Below are positions 1-7,105 of a DNA stretch of 64,000 nt, one piece after another. The position numbers were made by a program, and so were the translations under genes. The first letter of the stretch is position 1. Each line of letters starts with the position of its first letter. The stretch spans positions 124,001 through 188,000 of the forward strand of contig CAZVNM010000003.1 of NCBI GenBank assembly GCA_964628685.1, given 5' to 3'. A model generated the notes under the pieces. The model ran no database searches. It worked only from the letters and a program-made list of their open reading frames with translations, and was not told the origin of the DNA. The stretch comes from CALMEC01 sp964628685 (GTDB lineage: Bacteria; Actinomycetota; Thermoleophilia; Miltoncostaeales; Miltoncostaeaceae).

Positions 1-950
1 GCGGTGCCGAGGGTGGGGCGACCGGCGCTCCAGGCCTCGACCAGCACCAGGGAGTAGCTCTCGTTGCGCGACGGCATCACGAGGGCGGTGCAGCCCGCCA
101 GGAGGTCCGACCGGACCCGGTCCGGGACGCGGCCCAGGTGCAGCGCGAAGTCCGGCATGTCGCGCGGCGGGTCCCCGGGCCCGGCGAAGACGAGGGTGAG
201 GCGGCCTCCCGCGGCCCGGTAGGCCGCGTGGCAGGCCAGCAGGTCGTCCACCCCCTTGCCGGGGTCCATGCGTCCCACGTAGAGGACGTACGGCCCGGCG
301 ATCCCCAGGCCGGCCACGCGGGTGGCGTCGCCCGGCTGGGCGGCGGCGATCGCGGCGCCCACGATCGCGTGGGGTCGCGCGCCGATGGCGAAGTGGTCGT
401 CCACCAGGTCGCGTTCCTCCGGGGTGAGGAAGGCGAAGGCGGCGGCGGCGTTCATCACACCGCGGGTGAGGCCGAAGCGAAGCGGCGGCTCGTTGTGGGC
501 GGTGGGGACGACGATCGAACGCCCGCGGGTGAGTGGGATCGCGAGCTGCGTCGTGGCGTAGAGGTATGTCCACAGGGCGACGGGTGCCGCGGTCTCCGTG
601 GCGAGCGCACGCAGGATCCCCGGCGCGATCGGGCCCTGGGCGCGTGCCCAGCGCATCTGGGTGGGCCAGTCGTGGTCGCCCAGGGCGATCCGCCCGGTGA
701 GGTCGGCGGCCAGAGCGGGATCGGCCGCCAGCGCGTGGTGGCGGCTGACGACCACGCCGTCGTCGTCGGTGGTCCCCTCGTCGGATGCGGGATGCCAGTG
801 CAGGTACTCGCGTGCCGTCGTGGTGAGGACACGCACCTCGTGACCGCGGGCGGCGAGCGCACGCGCGGTTCCGCGGCAGAGGCCCTCGGCGCCGCCGATG
901 ATCTCGGCCCCGTAGCGCTGGACGACGAAGACGACCCGACGACCGCTCAT
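1..950 (-). CDS. GT4 glycosyltransferase, 3' end outside window
   Basis: Probable retaining GT-B enzyme that adds a sugar from a nucleotide-sugar donor to a surface glycan at the cytoplasmic membrane. The reading frame opens MSGRRVVFVVQRYG and continues with a glycine-rich loop typical of GT4 N-terminal domains. Close to the window edge the stretch NESYSLVLVEAW carries the EX7E donor-site motif, so probably only the last 80-100 residues are missing. The ATG at 950 is the first good start and lies 28 nt after the stop of the small coiled-coil gene, so it is the last visible gene of the minus-strand operon that starts with a glycoside hydrolase. The sugar and linkage cannot be told from sequence. 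Confidence 0.85.
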   Translation of the reverse strand, partial: MSGRRVVFVVQRYGAEIIGGAEGLCRGTARALAARGHEVRVLTTTAREYLHWHPASDEGTTDDDGVVVSRHHALAADPALAADLTGRIALGDHDWPTQMRWARAQGPIAPGILRALATETAAPVALWTYLYATTQLAIPLTRGRSIVVPTAHNEPPLRFGLTRGVMNAAAAFAFLTPEERDLVDDHFAIGARPHAIVGAAIAAAQPGDATRVAGLGIAGPYVLYVGRMDPGKGVDDLLACHAAYRAAGGRLTLVFAGPGDPPRDMPDFALHLGRVPDRVRSDLLAGCTALVMPSRNESYSLVLVEAWSAGRPTLGT

Positions 951-978
951 CCGGCGTCGACCGCCATCACCCCGTCGC

Positions 979-1281
979 TCACGACTCGGGCGCGTCGTCC
1001 CCGCGTGATCCCTGCCCCTCAAGCTCGGCGACCCGCGCCTCGAGCGCCGCAAGACGCCGGTCGACCCGATGGCGGTCGTGCTCCAGCTGACCGATCAGTT
1101 CCAAGAGGGACGGCGCGATCAACCGCACGAGTCCGCGGCGAAGCCCGGTGACCGCGCGGCCGGCGGGCCCCGCGCGATGCGAGGTGGGCGGTGCCGACAG
1201 TGCGAGCGGGGGGAGGGGCGGCGGCCCGGCCTGGGTGCGCAGCCGGTCCAGCAGGGCGTCCGGGTCGGGGCTCGACGCCAC
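979..1281 (-). CDS. small coiled-coil protein of the exopolysaccharide operon
   Basis: A 100-residue protein with no recognised family. The N-terminal half is proline- and alanine-rich. Residues about 55-90 (LLELIGQLEHDRHRVDRR followed by LAALEARVAELEG) form clear heptads and should make a coiled coil. There is no signal peptide or membrane helix. It starts two bases after the stop of the sugar-phosphate transferase gene and is followed after 28 nt by a GT4 gene, so it is surely co-transcribed and probably co-translated with them. Its place suggests a scaffold or partner for one of the glycosyltransferases, but this is inference. The reading frame has strong G/C bias at third positions, which supports it as a real gene. 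Confidence 0.7.
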   Translation of the reverse strand: MASSPDPDALLDRLRTQAGPPPLPPLALSAPPTSHRAGPAGRAVTGLRRGLVRLIAPSLLELIGQLEHDRHRVDRRLAALEARVAELEGQGSRGDDAPES

Positions 1282-1283
1282 GC

Positions 1284-2756
1284 TCAGAACGCGCCGCGCC
1301 GGAAGAGCACCGTGGGGATGGTGCGAAGGAGGATCATGAAGTCGAGGCCGATGGACCAGCGCTCGATGTACGAGAAGTCCAGGCGGACGAGCTCGTCGAA
1401 GCTGAGCTCCGAGCGACCGCTCACCTGCCAGAGGCCGGTCATGCCGGGAAGCACCAGGTAGCGGCGCTTGTGCACCTCGTCCAGGAGCTCGAAGTCGCGT
1501 TCGGGAAGCGGCCGCGGCCCCACCAGCGACATCTCACCGCGCAGCACGTTGAAAAGCTGCGGCAGCTCGTCGATCGACAGGCGGCGAAGCACACGACCCA
1601 CCCGCGTGACGCGCGGGTCGGCGCGCATCTTGAAGAGTGCCCCGTCGGCCTCGTTCTGCTCCTCGAGCTCCGCCTGCTTCGCCTCGGCGTCCAGCACCAT
1701 GGTGCGGAGCTTCAGGCAGTCGAAGGGGGTCTCGTCCACGCCCACGCGGCGGCTGCGAAAGAGCACCGGACCGCCGTCCTCGAGCTTGATGGCCAGGGCG
1801 GCGATGGCGAGGATGGGCGAGACGCAGAGGAGGATGAACGACCCCATCACCCAGTCGAACGCCCGCTTGAGGTAGAAGTCGCTTCCCGAGAGCACCGGTG
1901 GCTGCACCTCGAACAGCGGCATGCCCGGTGCCGCGACGGCGCGCAGCGAGTGCGACAGCAGGTCGGTCGCGGTCGGCGCCATGCGCACGTGCACACGGTT
2001 GACGCGACAGCGCTCCAGCAGGCTCAGCACCGGGGCACCGGACCCCATGGCGCCGGCGATGATGACCTCCTCAAGGTCACCGCCGTCGATGGCCGCCACG
2101 AGACCCGCCGGCAGACGGGCCGAGCCCTCGGCGGCGACGTTGAACTCGTAGGTGCCGGTCACGCGGTAGGGGATGCTGTCGGTGGCGCCGGAGCGCTCGA
2201 GGCTGCCCGCCATCTCGCGGGTGAGCTCGGGATCGCCGATGAGCGCCACCCGCCGCTCGGCCTTGACGATGTCGAAGATGAGGGCGGTCAGGCTGGCGTG
2301 GCTTGCCCGCAGGACGACGCAGATGAGGCTCACCATGACGAACGACGCGATGAGCGCGTAGTACGAGGTGAACCGGTTGCCCTGCGCCAGGATGACCGCC
2401 GCGACGATGGCGGTGACCACCGCGACGCTGCCGATGATCGTGCCGGCACGCCCGCGCCGCTCACGGTCGTGGTACAGGTGGGCGCGGGCGAACACCAGCA
2501 CCATGACGATGGACGCCATCGGCAGGACGCGTCGTTCCTCCAGCCAGATGGCGCCCAGGTCGAGTCGTTCGCCCGCCATCACGACCTTCAGGGCGAGGGC
2601 GCTGAGGATCCCCAGCGAGAGCGCCGCCAGGTCGATGATGAGCAGCGCCGCAACCGAGAGGCTGCGGCGCAGCAGTGCGCGAATGAGGTAGACGCCCTGG
2701 ATGGGGCGGAAGCGCGCGTCACGACGCACGTGCTCCCGTCCAGGAATGCTCCCCAT
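1284..2756 (-). CDS. polyprenyl-phosphate sugar-1-phosphate transferase (WbaP/WcaJ type)
   Basis: Initiating enzyme of exopolysaccharide synthesis: it transfers a sugar-1-phosphate from a nucleotide sugar to undecaprenyl phosphate in the cytoplasmic membrane. The 490 residues show the standard long-form layout: several hydrophobic segments in about residues 25-150, a central nucleotide-binding-like region around 155-265, one more hydrophobic segment (WVMGSFILLCVSPILAIAAL) near 305, and the C-terminal catalytic domain with KLRTM, DELPQLFNVLRGEMS, GPRP and the closing PGMTGLWQVSGRS block. All key motifs are intact. It lies 14 nt after the PslG-like hydrolase gene and two bases before the small coiled-coil gene, which makes one operon. 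Substrate sugar unknown. Confidence 0.93.
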   Translation of the reverse strand: MGSIPGREHVRRDARFRPIQGVYLIRALLRRSLSVAALLIIDLAALSLGILSALALKVVMAGERLDLGAIWLEERRVLPMASIVMVLVFARAHLYHDRERRGRAGTIIGSVAVVTAIVAAVILAQGNRFTSYYALIASFVMVSLICVVLRASHASLTALIFDIVKAERRVALIGDPELTREMAGSLERSGATDSIPYRVTGTYEFNVAAEGSARLPAGLVAAIDGGDLEEVIIAGAMGSGAPVLSLLERCRVNRVHVRMAPTATDLLSHSLRAVAAPGMPLFEVQPPVLSGSDFYLKRAFDWVMGSFILLCVSPILAIAALAIKLEDGGPVLFRSRRVGVDETPFDCLKLRTMVLDAEAKQAELEEQNEADGALFKMRADPRVTRVGRVLRRLSIDELPQLFNVLRGEMSLVGPRPLPERDFELLDEVHKRRYLVLPGMTGLWQVSGRSELSFDELVRLDFSYIERWSIGLDFMILLRTIPTVLFRRGAF

Positions 2757-2770
2757 TCACCCCCCTTGAC

Positions 2771-4201
2771 TCATCGTCCGCCCACTGTGACGGGCCGGCT
2801 CATGCGGACGACGTTCGTCCCCGCACGTGTCTTGCCCTTCCAGTGTACGCGCACCTGCACGCGTCGCGCGGAGTTGACCGTGACGTTGAAGCTGCCGTCG
2901 GCCGCCGTCCGGATGACGCGCGTGGTCCGCCAGGCACCGCCGGTGCGGGTCTGCACACGCACGGTTGTGCGGCCGATGGCGGTGCGCGCCTGACCCCACA
3001 GCACCGAGGTGCGGCCCGTGGTGCGCGGCCACAGCGGCAGCGCATGGGCGTCGTGCCCCACCTTCTTGCGCAGGTTCATCATGTAGAGGCCGGACCTCCA
3101 GCCGGGATGATCCTGCAGGAAGTAGTAGACGCCCATCGCGACGCGGCGGTTCTTCTTGATCCGCACGAACGCGTCGTTGATGTTGTTGGCCTGCCCCGCG
3201 GGGCTCACGATGGTGTCGTACTCCGGCACCTTGGAGGTCGAGAAGCCGTACTCGGTGAGCCAGAGGCGCTTGCCGCGCAGGTAGGTGCGGTCGACCGTGC
3301 GGGTGAACTCATCCAGGTTGTAGAGGTCCGCGTAGGCGCGACCGGGACGCGTCGGACGGTCGGTGCGCTGACGCGTGGGATACGGGTGGTGGGCCACGAA
3401 GTCCATGGGAGGACGAAGGCCCGGGGAGTTCAGCATGCGCACGAACGTGGTGGGGATGACGCGCGCCGGGGTCTGGCCGGGCTTGATGACGTTGCCCGCC
3501 GGCGAGGTGACCACACCGGCCACCTGGGCCCTGCGGTCCACGCTCTTGATGCCGCGGTAGAAGGCCCGCTGCAGCGGCGCGTAGATGCGCGGCGAGTAGG
3601 GCACGTGGGTGTTGCCCCGCTTCAGGAACTGCGGCTGCAGGAAGATCGGGACGTTGGGCTCGTTCCATCCCTCCCACTTCTTGACGCCCAGCTTGCCGTA
3701 GCGGCGGGCGAGCGCCTGGCCGAAGCGACCGAAGTCATCGGCGTTGAGCGGCGGGAAGGTGTGGATGCCGTAGTTGAGGTCACCGTGCTGGATGAGGGAG
3801 CGGTTGACCGCCCACTCCGGGGTGCCCCAGACGGTGAAGACGATCTGCATGCGGTTCTTGCGCGCGGCCTGGACCACACCGTCGTAGATCGTCCAGTCGT
3901 AGGCCGGGTCCTTGTCGTTGGCGGCGTTGCCGGGCCGTGACTTGGCGACGAAGTCCCAGCGCAGGTCGATGCGGGCGATGCGCGCACCGGCCTCGGCCAT
4001 CATGCGAAAGCGCTTCTGCGGCTCGACCTGGATGGCGCGGTCGTCCTGGATGCCGGGCAGGAACGAGCCGGGCGCCGGGCCACCCCGGACGGTCTGGGCG
4101 TTGAGGCTGGGCGCGGCGGCGGCCGCTCCCAGCGCGAGCACCGCGGAGACGGCGAGTGTCCGTCCCCGGCGCCCGCGGGCGGATGGGGTGTCGTTGATCA
4201 T
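2771..4201 (-). CDS. secreted PslG-like glycoside hydrolase (clan GH-A, GH39/GH5-like)
   Basis: Probable exported endo-acting glycosidase that cuts or releases a polysaccharide. A twin-arginine-like basic start and hydrophobic stretch (GRRGRTLAVSAVLALGAAAAAP) predicts a signal peptide. The TIM-barrel part carries WEGWNEPN with the acid/base Glu at about residue 181 and LTEYGFST with the nucleophile Glu at about 317, the clan GH-A pair. The C-terminal ~100 residues form an Ig/carboxypeptidase-regulatory-like beta domain. An ATG exists at 4207, but the ATG at 4201 overlaps the stop of a short upstream ORF as ATGA, so I prefer 4201. It is the first large gene of the operon containing the sugar-phosphate transferase and is a paralogue of the next gene upstream. 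Confidence 0.85.
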   Translation of the reverse strand: MINDTPSARGRRGRTLAVSAVLALGAAAAAPSLNAQTVRGGPAPGSFLPGIQDDRAIQVEPQKRFRMMAEAGARIARIDLRWDFVAKSRPGNAANDKDPAYDWTIYDGVVQAARKNRMQIVFTVWGTPEWAVNRSLIQHGDLNYGIHTFPPLNADDFGRFGQALARRYGKLGVKKWEGWNEPNVPIFLQPQFLKRGNTHVPYSPRIYAPLQRAFYRGIKSVDRRAQVAGVVTSPAGNVIKPGQTPARVIPTTFVRMLNSPGLRPPMDFVAHHPYPTRQRTDRPTRPGRAYADLYNLDEFTRTVDRTYLRGKRLWLTEYGFSTSKVPEYDTIVSPAGQANNINDAFVRIKKNRRVAMGVYYFLQDHPGWRSGLYMMNLRKKVGHDAHALPLWPRTTGRTSVLWGQARTAIGRTTVRVQTRTGGAWRTTRVIRTAADGSFNVTVNSARRVQVRVHWKGKTRAGTNVVRMSRPVTVGGR

Positions 4202-4305
4202 GTGCATCGGCGCAACGTACCCACGGCCGGGACCGGCCCGTGCATGCCGCTGTCGCCGTGCGACCGGCTGTTAGCAATGCATGAGTTTGCACGCATTTTG
4301 CTCAT
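4198..4305 (-). CDS. possible 35-residue leader peptide coupled to hydrolase gene
   Basis: Short ORF beginning MSKMRANSCIANSR with the strong ribosome binding site GAGGTGAG seven bases or so before the ATG at 4305. Its TGA overlaps the ATG of the hydrolase at 4201 as ATGA, the arrangement of translational coupling. No family is recognised. Its third-position G/C bias is weaker than that of the neighbours, so it may act as a leader rather than encode a useful protein. The ribosome binding site and the start codon fall in the 3' arm of a hairpin (4303-4335), which hints at translational control. It could still be a chance ORF. Confidence 0.4.
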   Translation of the reverse strand: MSKMRANSCIANSRSHGDSGMHGPVPAVGTLRRCT

Positions 4306-4335
4306 CGGATCTCACCTCTCGAGTGTGATCCGATG
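4303..4335 (-). promoter_or_regulatory. hairpin masking leader ribosome binding site
   Basis: Read on the minus strand, a 13-position inverted repeat (4323-4335 against 4303-4315) with one mismatch and a 7-nt loop. The 3' arm contains most of the AGGTGAG ribosome binding site and the first two bases of the ATG of the 35-residue leader ORF. When folded it would block translation of the leader and, through coupling, of the hydrolase. It might instead be the operator of a dimeric regulator, because the DNA repeat is equally palindromic. Confidence 0.45.
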
Positions 4336-4383
4336 CATGACGCCGGCCCGATGATCGACGGGCCGGGCGCCGGCGAACCCGGT

Positions 4384-4411
4384 GCTCGGGGTGCCGCCGG
4401 GCACCCCGAGC
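4384..4411 (-). terminator. GC-rich hairpin terminator after second hydrolase
   Basis: Perfect 12-bp inverted repeat (GCTCGGGGTGCC at 4384-4395 and its complement at 4400-4411) with a 4-nt loop, beginning 15 nt beyond the stop codon (4426-4428) of the minus-strand hydrolase gene. There is no U-tract, as is common for hairpin terminators in high-GC actinobacteria. It separates the two paralogous hydrolase genes into different transcripts. Confidence 0.6.
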
Positions 4412-4425
4412 CCGCAGGTCGTGAT

Positions 4426-5850
4426 CTACCGGACGGTGACCGGGCGGCTGACGCGGACGACCGGGGTGTTGGCCCGGGTCCGGCCCTTCCAGTGGGCGCG
4501 CAGCGTGGCGCGGCCCGTGGTGCGCACCTGGATGACGAAGCTGCCGTCGGGCGCCGTGGTGACCGCGCGGGCCGCCACCCAGCGGGCGCCGCGCTTTTCC
4601 TGGATGGTCACACGGGTGCGCTTGTTGGTGTCGCGCACCTGGCCGTAGACGTTGGTCGCCCGGCCGACCTTGCGCGGCCACAGGGGCAGCGCGTGGGCCT
4701 GATAGGCGGGCTTCTTGGACAGGTTCATGTTGAGCAGACCCGACCGCCAACCCGGGTGGTCCTGCAGGAAGTAGTAGATCGCCATGCCCACGCGGCGGTT
4801 GGTCTTCATCCGCCAGTAGGCGTCGCCGATGTTGTCGGCCTGCACCGCCGGCGAGACGATCATCGTGTACTCGGGGACCCGCGCCGTCGAGAAGCCGTAC
4901 TCCGTCAGCCACAGCTTCTTGCCGCGCAGGTACGTGGAGTCGATGGCCTTGGTCATCTCATCCAGGTTGTAGAGGTCCGAGTAGGAACGCCCCGACGGCG
5001 TGCGCTTGTCGGTGCGCGGACGCACCGGGTAGGGATGGTGGCTCACGAAGTCCATCGGCGGACGCAGACCCGGCTTGTTGAGCTCCTTCACGAACGTCAT
5101 CGGGATGACGCGCACCGGATCGTTGCTGGTCTTGTCGCCCGCGGGGGAGGTGACGATGCCGCCGATCTGCGCCCTGCGGTTGACCAGCTTGATGCCGCTG
5201 TAGAAGGCCTTCTGCAGGTCGGAGTAGATGGCCGGCGACGCGGGGACCGGCACCCCGTTGACCCGTCGATACTGCGGCTGCAGGAAGATCGGGACGTTCG
5301 GCTCGTTCCAGCCCTCCCACTTCCGCACGCCCTGCGAGGTGTAGCGGCGTGCGAGCGCGATCGAGAACGTGCGGAAGTCCTCAGCGCTCTTCGGCGGGAA
5401 GGTGTGCATGCCGAAGGAGGTGTCACCCAGCGGCACCATGCTCTGGTCCACCGCCCAACCCGGGGTGCCCCAGACCGTGAAGAGCACCTCCATCTTGTGG
5501 CGACGGGCGGCGGCCACCACACCGTCGTAGACGCTCCAGTCGTAGGCCGGGTCCGCCGGGTCGACGGGGTTGGCGGGCCGCGCCTTGGCGATGTGGTCCC
5601 AGCGCAGGTCGATGCGCGCGATGCGCGCCCCGGCGTCGGCCATCATCTTGAACCGCTTCATCGGGTCGACCTGGATCGCGCGGTCGTCCTGGATGCCGGC
5701 GAGGGGCGACGTGCCGGGCGCCAGGGCGCGGATGGATGTGGCGGCGGAGGCTGAGCCCGCCGCGGCGCCCAGGGCGACGACGGCGGCGATGGTGCCGAGT
5801 CGTCGGGCCGTGCGTGAACGCCGTGCGTGTGAGGTGTGCGTCATGATCAT
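4426..5850 (-). CDS. secreted PslG-like glycoside hydrolase, paralogue
   Basis: Second exported clan GH-A hydrolase, close in sequence and length to the gene downstream. A basic N-terminus plus hydrophobic stretch (LGTIAAVVALGAAAGSASA) is a signal peptide with a likely signal peptidase I site after ASA. The acid/base Glu sits in WEGWNEPN (about residue 183) and the nucleophile in LTEYGFST (about 317). The C-terminal beta domain resembles the one in its paralogue. I chose the ATG at 5850 because a TATCGT -10 box ends eight bases before it, which fits the leaderless pattern seen across this window; an in-frame ATG at 5886 lies upstream of that box. A hairpin terminator follows. The tandem copies probably arose by duplication and may act on different parts of the polymer. 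Confidence 0.87.
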   Translation of the reverse strand: MIMTHTSHARRSRTARRLGTIAAVVALGAAAGSASAATSIRALAPGTSPLAGIQDDRAIQVDPMKRFKMMADAGARIARIDLRWDHIAKARPANPVDPADPAYDWSVYDGVVAAARRHKMEVLFTVWGTPGWAVDQSMVPLGDTSFGMHTFPPKSAEDFRTFSIALARRYTSQGVRKWEGWNEPNVPIFLQPQYRRVNGVPVPASPAIYSDLQKAFYSGIKLVNRRAQIGGIVTSPAGDKTSNDPVRVIPMTFVKELNKPGLRPPMDFVSHHPYPVRPRTDKRTPSGRSYSDLYNLDEMTKAIDSTYLRGKKLWLTEYGFSTARVPEYTMIVSPAVQADNIGDAYWRMKTNRRVGMAIYYFLQDHPGWRSGLLNMNLSKKPAYQAHALPLWPRKVGRATNVYGQVRDTNKRTRVTIQEKRGARWVAARAVTTAPDGSFVIQVRTTGRATLRAHWKGRTRANTPVVRVSRPVTVR

Positions 5851-5858
5851 GGGGCGCG

Positions 5859-5864
5859 ACGATA
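5859..5864 (-). promoter_or_regulatory. -10 box TATCGT, leaderless start at 5850
   Basis: TATCGT on the minus strand, eight bases before the ATG at 5850. It fits the TANNNT -10 consensus of actinobacteria, with transcription expected to begin at or next to the start codon. No clear -35 box. Confidence 0.5.
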
Positions 5865-5907
5865 CCAGCGACCGCCCGGACCGCATGCATCGTCGCGGTG
5901 ACCGTCC

Positions 5908-6405
5908 TCACGCCGCAAGGACCGGGGCGTCGGGACGGTCGTCATCGACCGCCCCCAGCAGTTCGTCGGTGATGGGCCCGACCGGAAAACCGGCGTCGAC
6001 GACGGCCCGCATCGCCTCTGATCGCGCGGTGTCGACCCCCAGACCCAGCCGCAGCGCGACCCCGACGGCCGCGGTCCACTCACCCGCGCGGTCAGCGTGC
6101 ACCATCACCACCTCGCCGTCGTCAAGCGCCGCGAGCACCGTCCGCACCAGATGCGGGATCTCCCCCGCACCCTGCTGGGTGTCGACCAGTGGGTGCCAGT
6201 GGACGCGGAAGCCGGCGAGGGCCGATTCGAGCAGGCCGTGGCGGCTCCGCATGCCCGACACGACCGTGGTGACACCCTGGGCCCGCCACCAGGCGAGTTC
6301 CTGCTCGCGTCGCGCGACCCGATGCGAGCGACCTCCCCCGCCGGGCCGCTCGGCGAGCGCCAGGCGATCAGGGATGAGCCATGTGTACTGCGGTGGTTCG
6401 ATCAT
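5908..6405 (-). CDS. dual-specificity-phosphatase-fold protein without catalytic cysteine
   Basis: A 165-residue protein with the outline of a small tyrosine/dual-specificity phosphatase: a WLIPDRLALAERPGG opening, a VTTVVSGM strand, a HWHPLVD strand, and then VVMVHADRAGEWTAAVGVAL where the phosphate loop HCX5R should be. The His is kept but the nucleophilic Cys is replaced by Ala and the Arg is not in the right place, so catalysis by the classical mechanism is not expected. The start at 6405 is set by AAGGAG six bases upstream; the longer frame up to 6477 lacks a site. It stands between the hydrolase genes and a thioesterase gene. A phosphate-sensing or binding role is possible. Confidence 0.6.
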   Translation of the reverse strand: MIEPPQYTWLIPDRLALAERPGGGGRSHRVARREQELAWWRAQGVTTVVSGMRSRHGLLESALAGFRVHWHPLVDTQQGAGEIPHLVRTVLAALDDGEVVMVHADRAGEWTAAVGVALRLGLGVDTARSEAMRAVVDAGFPVGPITDELLGAVDDDRPDAPVLAA

Positions 6406-6502
6406 GGTGCGCTCCTTCGTCGTTGGTCGCACCATCGTCCCCGCCCGGACCGTCACGAATCCAGACCGCTTCGTCACAGATTCGCGACAGCCCTGTCACA
6501 TC

Positions 6503-6913
6503 TCAGTCCGCGTCGAACACCGAATGCCGGCGGATCCAGTCGGGCACCTCCACCGTCTCGCGGGTCGCGCGGTCCACGCACACATGCACCAGGTGCCCCT
6601 GCGCCACCACCTCCTCACCGCGCCGGAAGACGTGTCGGCCGCGGAACGAACTGCGACCGATGGCGCCGATGGCGGTCTCCACCACCACGATGTCGTCCAG
6701 GTGCACGCGCCGGTGGATGTCGAGGCCCACGTTGACGATCGGGATCCCGGGACCCTCCTCCAGGATCCGCGTGAACGGATGGCCGATCTCGACCAGCCAT
6801 TCGGTCATGCCGCGGTCCATGAAGTTGAAGAAGGTCGTGAAGTGGATCTGGGCCACATCGACCTCGGCCATGACGATCCGGCGGGGCCGGACGTGGATGT
6901 AGGGCGGGTTCAT
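6503..6913 (-). CDS. acyl-CoA thioesterase, hotdog fold (YbgC/FadM-like)
   Basis: A 136-residue single hotdog-domain protein that probably hydrolyses acyl-CoA thioesters in the cytoplasm. The sequence shows the 4HBT pattern: an early strand with VAQIHFTTFFNFMDRG, where the helix after the first strand carries the usual Asp (MDRG) region, then IPIVNVGLDIHRRVHLDD and the paired C-terminal strands ending in a DRATRETVEVPDWIRR tail. Length is usual for the family. A TAATCT -10 box lies six bases before the ATG, so it should have its own leaderless transcript. The substrate is unknown and there is no link to the neighbouring genes. Confidence 0.8.
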   Translation of the reverse strand: MNPPYIHVRPRRIVMAEVDVAQIHFTTFFNFMDRGMTEWLVEIGHPFTRILEEGPGIPIVNVGLDIHRRVHLDDIVVVETAIGAIGRSSFRGRHVFRRGEEVVAQGHLVHVCVDRATRETVEVPDWIRRHSVFDAD

Positions 6914-6919
6914 GGCCGC

Positions 6920-6925
6920 AGATTA
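6920..6925 (-). promoter_or_regulatory. -10 box TAATCT, leaderless start at 6913
   Basis: TAATCT on the minus strand six bases before the ATG of the thioesterase gene. No convincing -35. The bases from here to 7105 are noticeably richer in A/T than the genes and should hold the divergent promoter of the sigma-like gene at 7106, but I could not place that one. Confidence 0.5.
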
Positions 6926-7105
6926 CGCCGCCGGACCAACGAATCTTTCCGCAAAGAGCGAGAACCGACCCCGGTGGAGGGGGGAGGAAACACCCCGCTC
7001 AAAACTCTTCTCAATAGAGGGGTCGTTCGAGCGGCCCTCCGAAAACCTGTACTTCCGTCGAGTACCCGAATGAACCTTCGGATTATTTAATTCTCCCTCA
7101 CGCTT

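Noticed and set aside
1191..2993. 600-codon plus-strand open frame opposite the sugar-phosphate transferase
   Set aside because: Antisense shadow of a well-supported gene; composition rich in His, Arg, Gln and Gly with no domain.
4208..4425. Riboswitch before the first hydrolase gene
   Set aside because: Only one strong hairpin is seen; no known aptamer core could be matched.
4333..5754. Long plus-strand open frame opposite the second glycoside hydrolase
   Set aside because: Shadow of a gene with intact catalytic motifs; high-GC DNA gives such frames.
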